This document shows positions 1-6,045 of a stretch of 9,440 nt of DNA, in pieces. The translations under genes and the position numbers were made by a program. A model generated the notes under the pieces. That model did not search any database and was not told the DNA's origin. It saw only the letters and a list, made by a program, of their open reading frames with translations. The first letter of the stretch is position 1; the number at the start of each line of letters is the position of its first letter. The stretch comes from Rhodospirillales bacterium (GTDB lineage Bacteria; Pseudomonadota; Alphaproteobacteria; UBA828): NCBI GenBank assembly GCA_026712885.1, contig JAPOPO010000514.1:1-9440 (forward strand). The letters run 5' to 3'.

Positions 1-426
1 CCGCTCGGCCAGCACGATCGCCATGCCGGCGGAGCCCGTGAAGCCGGTGAGCCACGCCAGCCGCTGCGAGCGCCGCGCCACGTACTCGCCCTGATGCTCG
101 TCGCTGAGCGGCACCACGAAGCCATCGAGGCCGCGCTTGGCAAGCTCGGCCCTGAGCGCTGCGAGCCGAGCCGCTTGCTGCGGCGTATCGATCCCGTCCG
201 GCGCCTCGGCATAGGCCCGTCGCAGAGCCTCGAGACGCTCGGCGTAGGCGGCCCCGGCGTCGGCATCCGGGAGGATCAGCTGCAGCCAGCTCCGGTCTTG
301 CGGTGCTGCGGCAGCGACGCCTTGCAACAGCGCCTCGACATCGTCGAGGGGCTGATCGATTTCGGCCTCGGCGAGTGCCTGCGCCAGCGCGCTTCGCCGG
401 TCCGTTGTCGCGTTGTCTTCTGGCAT
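1..426 (-). CDS. pepP: Xaa-Pro aminopeptidase (aminopeptidase P), N-terminal part, cut by window edge
   Basis: A metallopeptidase that removes an N-terminal residue next to proline, probably in the cytoplasm. Only the first 142 codons are inside the window; the catalytic pita-bread domain with its metal ligands lies beyond position 1. The recognisable part is the creatinase N-terminal domain from about residue 87: RLAALRAELAKRGLDGFVVP, then DEHQGEY (109-115), then RLAWLTGFTGSAG (122-134), which is the usual aminopeptidase P signature. About 80 residues come before this domain, more than the short lead of many family members. They read as coding (alanine-rich, no stop) and have no in-frame ATG other than the chosen start, so I keep the ATG at 426. 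The ribosome binding site there is weak. The gene begins 24 bp after prmA on the same strand, suggesting co-transcription. The family call is secure; the exact start is less so. Confidence 0.85.
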   Translation of the reverse strand, partial: MPEDNATTDRRSALAQALAEAEIDQPLDDVEALLQGVAAAAPQDRSWLQLILPDADAGAAYAERLEALRRAYAEAPDGIDTPQQAARLAALRAELAKRGLDGFVVPLSDEHQGEYVARRSQRLAWLTGFTGSAGMAIVLAER

Positions 427-450
427 TGGGCGTTTCTGCCAGCGCGCCGC

Positions 451-1353
451 TCACCGCGTCAATATCAGCGTGACCCAGGCGCCGAGTCGTATGCACTGCC
501 GGAGCCGGAGCCCGCGCGTGCGAAAGGCCGCCAGAACTAGCCGTTCCTCGGCGGCTATGAGGCCGGAGAGCACCGCGGCACCGCCCGGCCGCAGATGACG
601 GGCGAAGGCCGGCGCCATTGCGGCGATGGGCTTTGCCCTGATGTTGGCGACGATCAGGTCCGCCTTGCCGAGCCGCATCGCCGGGCTAGGGCGAAAGCCC
701 TCGCACTGCACCACCGTGACCCGGCGGGAGAGCCCGTTCCGTTGCACCGTCTCCCGCGCCGTGGCAACCGCCACAGGGTCGCTATCGAGGGCGAGCACCC
801 GTGCCGGCCAGAGTCGCGCTGCCGCCGCCGCGAGGATGCCGGAGCCCGTGCCGACGTCCAGCGCACGGCGAATCTGCCGGCGGCGGGCAAGCCAGTCGAG
901 CGCGAGCAGGCAGCCCTGCGTGGTCTCGTGGCGGCCGGAGCCGAAGGCGGGGCCGGCTTCGACACAAAGGACGAAGCGTTGGCGGGGTGGAGCCTGGTGC
1001 GCGCCCACGATCGTCAAACGCCCGATCCTGACCGGCGGAAAGGAGGCCAGGGACTGCGCCTGCCAATCGGTAGCACCCACCCGCTCGATGGCCGCGTCGT
1101 CGGCCGCGCCGGCTGTCCGGAGCAGCGCCATCAGGCGCGCGGGCCTCGCGTCCTGCGCCATCAGGGCGGATCCAAACATCGTGACTCGCAGCACGTCCGA
1201 CGGCGTCTCCTGGGCCGGGTGCGCAGCGGCGACGGTCTCGGCCACCACGGCGTCGGCATGCTCGTCCAGCGCAGCCTCCAGCGCCTCGAATGCGGCCCGG
1301 TCGAGCGTCACCTGGAGCCGCCAGCCCGGCGCCTCGGAGCGATCTTCGCTCAC
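451..1353 (-). CDS. prmA: Ribosomal protein L11 methyltransferase
   Basis: S-adenosylmethionine-dependent enzyme that methylates ribosomal protein L11 in the cytoplasm. With the GTG start at 1353 it is 300 residues, normal for the family. Visible family landmarks are PAFGSGRHETT (135-145), the SAM-binding loop DVGTGSGILAAAAA (166-179), the acidic end of strand 2 ALDSDP (188-193), the motif NIRAKPI (237-243) where the family usually has NILAxPL, and the C-terminal GAWVTLIL (291-298). An in-frame TTG at 1401 would add 16 residues of unremarkable sequence. I prefer GTG 1353 because a G-rich stretch (GGGGGCGG) sits just upstream and the protein then begins close to the first conserved strand (WRLQVTL). 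It is transcribed divergently from the hydrolase at 1422 and leads into pepP. The arginine inside the NIRAKPI motif is unusual. Confidence 0.93.
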   Translation of the reverse strand: MSEDRSEAPGWRLQVTLDRAAFEALEAALDEHADAVVAETVAAAHPAQETPSDVLRVTMFGSALMAQDARPARLMALLRTAGAADDAAIERVGATDWQAQSLASFPPVRIGRLTIVGAHQAPPRQRFVLCVEAGPAFGSGRHETTQGCLLALDWLARRRQIRRALDVGTGSGILAAAAARLWPARVLALDSDPVAVATARETVQRNGLSRRVTVVQCEGFRPSPAMRLGKADLIVANIRAKPIAAMAPAFARHLRPGGAAVLSGLIAAEERLVLAAFRTRGLRLRQCIRLGAWVTLILTR

Positions 1354-1421
1354 GGCCGCCCCCGACACAGCCGATTTCCGGCTAAGATGGGGCTTCCGCA
1401 ACGCACGGACGGAGGCCCCCG

Positions 1422-2126
1422 ATGCCTGACATGCCGGATTGGCAACGCTTCTTGAGCGCGGATGACAGGGAGACCATCGAGCGCGGCCGCTGGGCCAAAC
1501 GCGTCGGCTTCGGCGCTCGCCCGGCCGTCATCCTCATCGACGTGCAACACTACATGGTGGGGGAGGAGGGCAACCACGACCTCGCCGCCTATCCCTACAG
1601 CTGCGCCGCCGGCTGGGCCGCCGTTTGGCAGACCAAGCGCATCGTCGGTGCGGCCCGCGCCGCCCAGGCACCGGTGATATACACCCGCTTCGCCATCGAC
1701 CGCACGGTCGGCGATGCCGGGCTCTTCGATGCTAAGATCGGCGCGGAGGCGGGCGAGAACGTCTACTTCGAGGGCACCCATGGCAGCGCGATCGTGAACG
1801 CGGTGGCGCCTGAGCCCGGCGACCTGGTCTTCACCAAGAAGAAGCCGAGCGCCTTCCATGGCACGCCCCTCCTGCCCTACCTGATCGATCGCCCCATCGA
1901 CACGCTGATCGTCACCGGCGGCGCCACCTGCAACTGCGTCCGCGCCACGGTCTTCGACGCCTTCTCCTACAACTACCGCACCATCGTACCGGCAGACGCA
2001 GTGTTCGACCGCCTGCCGATCAGCCATGCGATCAACCTGTTTGACATGAATCGCTGCTCGGCCGACGTGACCGACACCGAGGCCGTGCTTGCCTATTTCG
2101 CTGAGCTAGCCCAGCGCGCGGCCTAA
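1422..2126 (+). CDS. Isochorismatase-family cysteine hydrolase (N-carbamoylsarcosine amidase-like)
   Basis: A 234-residue protein of the isochorismatase-like fold. The expected catalytic triad can be placed: Asp40 in VILIDVQ, a lysine (probably Lys139) in VFTKKKPSAFHGT, and Cys172 in TGGATCNCVRAT. Members with CVRAT followed by a long C-terminal segment (here ADAVFDRLPISHAINLFDM) are usually amidases such as N-carbamoylsarcosine amidase, maleamate amidase or ureidoacrylate hydrolase. The true substrate cannot be told from sequence alone. A second cysteine, Cys170, lies two residues before the nucleophile. The start is ATG 1422 with a strong GGAGG at 1411-1415, six bases upstream. A possible -10 element TAAGAT lies at 1383-1388, but no good -35 matches it. 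The gene stands alone on its strand, divergent from prmA and followed by the SRP RNA promoter, so its context gives no pathway. Confidence 0.88.
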   Translation: MPDMPDWQRFLSADDRETIERGRWAKRVGFGARPAVILIDVQHYMVGEEGNHDLAAYPYSCAAGWAAVWQTKRIVGAARAAQAPVIYTRFAIDRTVGDAGLFDAKIGAEAGENVYFEGTHGSAIVNAVAPEPGDLVFTKKKPSAFHGTPLLPYLIDRPIDTLIVTGGATCNCVRATVFDAFSYNYRTIVPADAVFDRLPISHAINLFDMNRCSADVTDTEAVLAYFAELAQRAA

Positions 2127-2143
2127 ACGCCGCCGACGGCACC

Positions 2144-2152
2144 TGCTATAGT
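2144..2152 (+). promoter_or_regulatory. Extended -10 promoter of the SRP RNA gene
   Basis: TGCTATAGT combines a TG extension with a TATAGT -10 hexamer (2147-2152), four to seven bases before the predicted 5' end of the SRP RNA. At a 17-bp spacing the -35 position reads TAAACG, a poor match, so the promoter would depend on the extended -10. It lies only 17 bp after the hydrolase stop codon. The position relative to a stable RNA supports it; no transcription start is known. Confidence 0.5.
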
Positions 2153-2155
2153 GCG

Positions 2156-2260
2156 GGCGGGAGATCGGCGGCGGACGGCTAACTCGCCAACCCGGTCAGG
2201 TCCGGAAGGAAGCAGCCGTAACGAGCTTCAAGCCGGGTCGCCTGCCGGTCTCCTGCCGCC
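2156..2260 (+). ncRNA. ffs: Signal recognition particle RNA, small bacterial (4.5S) type
   Basis: RNA component of the signal recognition particle; it binds Ffh and helps target nascent membrane proteins to FtsY and the translocon. The diagnostic domain IV is at 2194-2217, where GGTCAGGTCC and GGAAGCAGCC flank a GGAA tetraloop (2204-2207) and form the Ffh-binding internal loops. The ends pair: 2156-2169 with 2244-2257 form 14 consecutive base pairs with two G-U pairs, and ACCCGG (2190-2195) pairs with CCGGGT (2233-2238). The length of about 105 nt fits the small Gram-negative form without an Alu domain. End points are set from pairing and may be off by a few bases. No T-rich terminator follows before dnaX, so the mature 3' end may come from processing of a longer transcript. 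Confidence 0.96.
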
Positions 2261-2303
2261 AACCCCTCGCGCCGCCCCCGCAAGACGCGGATTGAAGGAC
2301 GCC

Positions 2304-2315
2304 ATGCACCAATGA
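2304..2315 (+). other. Possible three-codon leader ORF overlapping the dnaX start
   Basis: ATG CAC CAA TGA lies just upstream of dnaX, and its stop overlaps the dnaX start codon as ATGA (2312-2315). The best Shine-Dalgarno match, GAAGGA at 2294-2299, is four bases from this ATG but twelve bases from the dnaX ATG. It could let ribosomes terminate and restart on dnaX, or it could be chance. Nothing in the sequence shows that it is translated. Confidence 0.25.
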
Positions 2316-4039
2316 GCGAGGACGCCGCCGCCTATCGCGTGCTCGCGCGCAAATACAGGCCGGCGAGCTTCGCCGGGCTGATCGGCCAGGACGCCCTGGT
2401 GCGCACGCTGAGCAACGCGATCGCGATGGACCGCTTGGCCCACGCCTATCTGCTGACAGGCGTGCGCGGGGTGGGCAAGACCTCGACCGCGCGGATCATC
2501 GCCCGCGCCCTCAATTGCATCGGCGAGGATGGGACGGGAGGTCCGACTCCCGAGCCGTGCGGCACGTGCGATCACTGCATCTCCATTGTCGAGGATCGCC
2601 ACGTCGACGTGATCGAGATGGATGCCGCCTCACGCACCGGCATCGACGACGTGCGCGAGCTGATCGAGAGCGTGCGCTACCGCCCGGTCTCGGCGCGCTA
2701 CAAGGTCTACATCATCGATGAAGTGCACATGCTCTCGAAGCAGGCTTTCAACGCCCTGCTCAAGACGCTCGAAGAGCCACCGCCCCACGTCAAATTCGTG
2801 TTCGCGACGACCGAGGTGCGGCGCCTGCCGGTGACGGTACTCTCGCGCTGCCAGCGCTTCGACCTGCGCCGGGTGGATATGGAGGTGCTGATCGAGCACT
2901 TCTCGGGCATCGCGGTAGCCGAGGGGGCGGAGGTGGAGCTGGCAGCGCTTGCGCTGATCGCCCGGGCTGCAGATGGCTCGGTGCGCGACGGCCTCTCCGT
3001 GCTCGACCAGGCGATGGCGCACGAGGGCACGCGTATCACTGAAGAGGCGGTGCGGGCCATGCTGGGCCTCGCCGACCGGACCCGGCTGTTCGACTTGTTC
3101 GATATGCTGATGAAGGGCGCGGTCAAGGACGCGCTGGACTGCTTCTCCGAGCTTCACAACGCGGGCGCAGAGCCGCAGGCGATCTTGCAGGATCTGCTGG
3201 AGCTCTGCCATTGGCTGACGCGACTGAAGCATGTTCCGGCCGCGGCGCAGGATCCCGCGGTGCCCGAGGCCGAGCGCACGCGCGGGCGCGCCATGGCCGA
3301 GGCGCTGGCGGTGCCGTCGCTCACCCAGACTTGGCAGATGCTGCTCAAGGGGCTGGAGGAGGCCAACCGTGCGGCGCGGCCCGCGCTCGCGGCTGAGATG
3401 ACGTTGGTGCGGATCGCCTATGCCGCCGACCTGCCGAGTCCGGCCGATGCGCTCCGCGCCATCGGCACTGGCGGCAACGGGGCGCAGCCGAAAGACGCGG
3501 TCGCGGCACCACCCGCCTCTTTCCCGACTCCTGCTCCAAGCGGTGTGACAAGCGCCAAGATTACTGCAGAGCCTGCGGTGGCGCCTGAATCGGCGCCCGA
3601 GCCGGCGCCCCAACCAGCGCCGGTAGCCACGTCCGCCTCGCACGAGAGGCCCAAATCCTTGCGCGAAATCGCAGCTCTCGCCGAGGAGCGGCGAGAGCCG
3701 ATCCTGAGCGCGTGGCTCAGGACCGAGGTCCGACCCATCCGCGTCGCCGCAGGCGCGGTTGAGATCAACTGCGGGCGTTCGCCGGACGGCAAGATGCTCA
3801 CCCTGCTTCAGGAACGGCTCGAGCAATGGACCGGCGAGCGCTGGATGATCGCGCTGAGCGAAGACGGCGGCGAGCCCACCCTCGACGAGCAGGATCGAGC
3901 CGCGCAGGAAGCTGCCGACCGGGCGGCAATGGACCATCCCCTGGTGCGGCAGGTTCTCGACGCCTTCCCCGGCGCGCGCGTGCGCAAGGTGCACCGGCCG
4001 GCGCCAGATAGCGGAAATGACGGAGATGCCTCCCCATGA
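2312..4039 (+). CDS. dnaX: DNA polymerase III subunits gamma/tau (clamp loader ATPase)
   Basis: Motor subunit of the clamp loader, which places the beta clamp on primed DNA; the tau form also links polymerase and helicase. The protein is 575 residues. In order: the conserved start YRVLARKYRP (8-17), Walker A GVRGVGKTS (50-58), a zinc-binding set Cys69, Cys83, Cys86 and Cys89, Walker B VYIIDEVH (132-139), sensor 1 FATT (164-167), the arginine finger in SRC (Arg179), and sensor 2 in DGSVRDGLSV (221-230). The AAA+ and collar domains end near residue 370. A proline/alanine-rich linker (about 390-445) and a tau-specific C-terminal domain follow. No A-rich slippery heptamer is visible near the linker, so a short gamma form is unlikely to arise by E. 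coli-type frameshifting. In Caulobacter the short form is made by ClpXP processing, which is a possible parallel. The next gene overlaps by ATGA. Confidence 0.97.
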   Translation: MSEDAAAYRVLARKYRPASFAGLIGQDALVRTLSNAIAMDRLAHAYLLTGVRGVGKTSTARIIARALNCIGEDGTGGPTPEPCGTCDHCISIVEDRHVDVIEMDAASRTGIDDVRELIESVRYRPVSARYKVYIIDEVHMLSKQAFNALLKTLEEPPPHVKFVFATTEVRRLPVTVLSRCQRFDLRRVDMEVLIEHFSGIAVAEGAEVELAALALIARAADGSVRDGLSVLDQAMAHEGTRITEEAVRAMLGLADRTRLFDLFDMLMKGAVKDALDCFSELHNAGAEPQAILQDLLELCHWLTRLKHVPAAAQDPAVPEAERTRGRAMAEALAVPSLTQTWQMLLKGLEEANRAARPALAAEMTLVRIAYAADLPSPADALRAIGTGGNGAQPKDAVAAPPASFPTPAPSGVTSAKITAEPAVAPESAPEPAPQPAPVATSASHERPKSLREIAALAEERREPILSAWLRTEVRPIRVAAGAVEINCGRSPDGKMLTLLQERLEQWTGERWMIALSEDGGEPTLDEQDRAAQEAADRAAMDHPLVRQVLDAFPGARVRKVHRPAPDSGNDGDASP

Positions 4040-4359
4040 AGAATATCGGCAAGATGCTGAAGCAGGCGCAGGAAATGCAGACCAAAATGGCCGAGCTTCA
4101 GGAGAGTCTCGGCGCGCTCGAGGTCGAGGGAACGGCGGGCGGTGGCCTGGTGCGGGTGACGCTCACGGGCAAGGGTGAAATGCGCCGCCTCTCCATCGAC
4201 CCGGCGCTGGTGAGTGGCGACGAGGTGGAGGTGCTCGAAGACCTGATCGTCGCCGCCTTCAACGACGGCAAGGCCAGGGTCGAGCAGCTCGTTCAGGAAC
4301 GGATGGCCGAGGTCACCGGCGGCCTCAAGCTGCCGCCGGGCCTCGATCTCGGCTTGTGA
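4036..4359 (+). CDS. ybaB: YbaB/EbfC-family nucleoid-associated protein
   Basis: A small DNA-binding protein of 107 residues that in other bacteria forms tweezer-shaped dimers and coats DNA. The N-terminal helix (KMLKQAQEMQTKMAELQESL, 7-26) is followed by the family strands around GGGLVRVTLTGKGEM (35-49) and the conserved LEDLIVAAFNDG region (67-78), then a helix and a C-terminal tail ending GLDLGL. Length and order of parts match the family. Its ATG overlaps the dnaX stop as ATGA (4036-4039), with GGAG at 4022-4025 inside dnaX, which suggests translational coupling. Being placed between dnaX and recR is the classic arrangement and suggests a link to replication or recombination, although its exact role remains unsettled in the family. 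Confidence 0.95.
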   Translation: MKNIGKMLKQAQEMQTKMAELQESLGALEVEGTAGGGLVRVTLTGKGEMRRLSIDPALVSGDEVEVLEDLIVAAFNDGKARVEQLVQERMAEVTGGLKLPPGLDLGL

Positions 4360-4396
4360 GGGTGCGCCGCAGCCTTTCCTTCGCTGGCGACAGGCG

Positions 4397-4993
4397 ATGA
4401 CGAGTCCGGCGATAGAACGGCTGGTCGGGCATCTCGGCAAGCTCCCCGGTCTCGGACCGCGATCGGCGCGCCGCGCCGCGCTGCATCTGCTGGAGCGGCG
4501 TGAATCGCATCTGGAGCCGCTGCTCGCTGCACTCCGCAGCGCGGCCGAGAGTGTCCGACCATGCGGTATCTGCGGCAATCTCGATGCGCAGGACCCCTGC
4601 GCGATCTGCGCGGATCCCGAGCGCGACCGCACGGCAATCTGCGTCGTCGAACAGGTCGCGGATCTCTGGGCGCTGGAGCGCACGCTGATGTTCCGCGGCC
4701 GCTACCACGTGCTGGGCGGGCTCTTGTCGGCGCTTGACGGCATCGGGCCGGAAGATCTCGCCATTTCCGGGCTCGTCGCCCGCGCCGGGGCGCCCGACGT
4801 CAGCGAGATCATCCTCGCCACCAGCGCCACCGTGGACGGGCAGACCACGGCGCACTACTTGTCCGACCGGCTTGCCGAGAGCGGCGTCGCGATCTCCCGC
4901 CTCGCCCACGGCCTGCCGGTCGGTGGCGAGCTCGACTATCTCGACGACGGCACCCTTGGCACCGCGCTCAAGGCACGCCAGCGTCTCCTCTGA
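4397..4993 (+). CDS. recR: Recombination mediator protein RecR
   Basis: RecR acts with RecO and RecF to load RecA at single-stranded gaps. The protein is 198 residues, the usual length. An N-terminal helix-hairpin-helix segment (LGKLPGLGPRSARRAALHLL, 13-32) is followed by a four-cysteine zinc motif (Cys56, Cys59, Cys68, Cys71) and a Toprim domain from about residue 79. The Toprim domain has Glu85 in ICVVEQ and VDGQTTAHYL (146-155), where many relatives have VEGEATAxYL. The conserved RLAHGLPVGGELDYLDDGTL (168-187) completes it. It starts 37 bp after ybaB and is probably in the same transcription unit. No strong Shine-Dalgarno sequence precedes ATG 4397, but the HhH domain begins right after it and no better start exists. 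Confidence 0.96.
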   Translation: MTSPAIERLVGHLGKLPGLGPRSARRAALHLLERRESHLEPLLAALRSAAESVRPCGICGNLDAQDPCAICADPERDRTAICVVEQVADLWALERTLMFRGRYHVLGGLLSALDGIGPEDLAISGLVARAGAPDVSEIILATSATVDGQTTAHYLSDRLAESGVAISRLAHGLPVGGELDYLDDGTLGTALKARQRLL

Positions 4994-5043
4994 GTCGTCG
5001 CGAATGCGCGCTGGATTGTCCGGTGCACGCCCTCTATGGTCGC

Positions 5044-5063
5044 GCCCCGGCCGCTAGCGGGGC
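5044..5063 (+). other. GC-rich inverted repeat between recR and the MetF-family gene
   Basis: GCCCCG (5044-5049) and CGGGGC (5058-5063) are perfect complements around an eight-base loop. The centre also holds the palindrome CCGCTAGCGG (5051-5060). No run of T follows, so this is not a standard intrinsic terminator. It could cause pausing, stabilise the mRNA end of recR, or be an operator. It falls inside the N-terminal extension that an upstream ATG (5036) would give the next gene, which is another reason to prefer the later start. Confidence 0.35.
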
Positions 5064-5079
5064 AGTCGGTGAGAGCGTT

Positions 5080-5084
5080 GGAGG
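5080..5084 (+). promoter_or_regulatory. Ribosome binding site that decides the MetF-family start
   Basis: GGAGG followed by five bases (GGGCC) and then GTG at 5090. The upstream in-frame ATG at 5036 has no comparable purine-rich stretch. This favours the shorter protein. Confidence 0.7.
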
Positions 5085-5089
5085 GGGCC

Positions 5090-6019
5090 GTGGCAGACGA
5101 GGCGAAGAGCGCAGGCCGATTGGAAAGCGTACTGCGTGCGGGCGAGTTCGCCATTACGGCGGAAATGGGGCCGCCTGACTCGGTCGATCCGGCCGACGTT
5201 CTGGCCCACGCCGGCTGCCTCAAGGGCCTCGCCGATGCCGTCAACGTGCTCGACGGTGCCGGCGCACGCGCGCATCTCTCGCCGTTGGCCACCGCCGCAA
5301 TCCTGGTCCGCGAAGGCATCGAGCCGGTGCTTCAGTTCACCATGCGCGACCGCAACCGGCTCGCGCTGCAGGCCGACGTGCTGGGGGCGGCGGCGCTCGG
5401 CGTGCACAGCCTGCTCTGTCTCACTGGCGATTCGGTTGACGCCGGCGATCAGCCGGAGACCAAGCCGGTCTTTGACCTAAAATCCAACGAGTTCATGGCG
5501 TTGGTCCGAACCATGCGGGACGAGGCCGAGCTACCGGGCGGGCGCAGCCTCGCCTCGGCGCCCCGGTTGCTGATCGGCGGCGCCGATGCGCCCCGCGAAC
5601 CGAAGGCGGGCGATACGCCCACCAGCCTTCAGGCCAAGATCGAGGCGGGGGCGGACTTCTTCCAGACCCAGTTTTGCTTCGACATGGCGATGCTGAAGCG
5701 CTACCTCGCCTGGCTCGAGGACTTCGGCATTCCCGAACGCACGTCGATCATCGTCGGCATCGGGCCCATAAGATCGGCGCGTTCAGCGCGCTGGATGAAC
5801 GAGAATCTCTTCGGCGTGCACATCCCGGATGCCGTCATCGCCCGCCTCGACGGCGCCAAGGATCCGCAGGCCGAGGGGATCCGCATCTGCGTCGAGCTGA
5901 TTGAGGAGCTACAACGAATCGAGGGCGTCGCTGGCGCGCACCTCATGGCGCCACGCGGCGAGCAGGCGATCGCCGAGGTCATCGCTCAGTCGGGGCTTCG
6001 CAGCGCCGGCGGTGCCTGA
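5090..6019 (+). CDS. Methylenetetrahydrofolate reductase family protein
   Basis: A flavoprotein-type TIM barrel related to MetF, which in the family reduces 5,10-methylene-tetrahydrofolate to 5-methyl-tetrahydrofolate or runs the reverse. With GTG 5090 as start it is 309 residues, close to bacterial MetF. Active-site positions of E. coli MetF appear to be matched by Glu25 in ITAEMGPP, Asp114 in LTGD, and Gln194 in FFQTQFCFD. FTMRDRNRLALQADVLGA (83-100) and GADFFQTQ (187-194) are typical of the divergent MetF-like group that also occurs in C1 and methyl-transfer pathways. It may be the main MetF for methionine synthesis or a secondary C1 enzyme; no methyltransferase or corrinoid gene lies nearby to decide. 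It is 96 bp after recR on the same strand and converges on the outer-membrane gene at 6046. The family is clear, the physiological role is not. Confidence 0.85.
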   Translation: MADEAKSAGRLESVLRAGEFAITAEMGPPDSVDPADVLAHAGCLKGLADAVNVLDGAGARAHLSPLATAAILVREGIEPVLQFTMRDRNRLALQADVLGAAALGVHSLLCLTGDSVDAGDQPETKPVFDLKSNEFMALVRTMRDEAELPGGRSLASAPRLLIGGADAPREPKAGDTPTSLQAKIEAGADFFQTQFCFDMAMLKRYLAWLEDFGIPERTSIIVGIGPIRSARSARWMNENLFGVHIPDAVIARLDGAKDPQAEGIRICVELIEELQRIEGVAGAHLMAPRGEQAIAEVIAQSGLRSAGGA

Positions 6020-6045
6020 ACGCTCCCGCGAGGGCGTCTAACTCC

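Noticed and set aside
94..540. Plus-strand open frame over the pepP start and prmA end (148 codons)
   Set aside because: The minus strand encodes the aminopeptidase P N-terminal domain and the PrmA C-terminus here; the plus-strand product matches nothing.
595..1455. Long plus-strand open frame opposite prmA (286 codons)
   Set aside because: Arginine-, glycine- and proline-rich translation with no recognisable domain. The minus strand carries clear PrmA motifs, so this is a high-GC shadow.
2261..2311. Terminator after the SRP RNA
   Set aside because: GC-rich sequence but no clear stem with a T run.
2630..3994. 454-codon minus-strand open frame opposite dnaX
   Set aside because: Rich in Arg, His and Leu with no family features. 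DnaX motifs cover the same bases on the plus strand.
5016..5040. TTGTCC / TATGGT as a promoter for the MetF-family gene
   Set aside because: The spacer is only 13 bp, too short for a sigma-70 promoter.
6021..6038. Imperfect hairpin between the converging MetF-family and outer-membrane genes as a terminator
   Set aside because: Only six pairs including one G-U, and no T tract on either strand.
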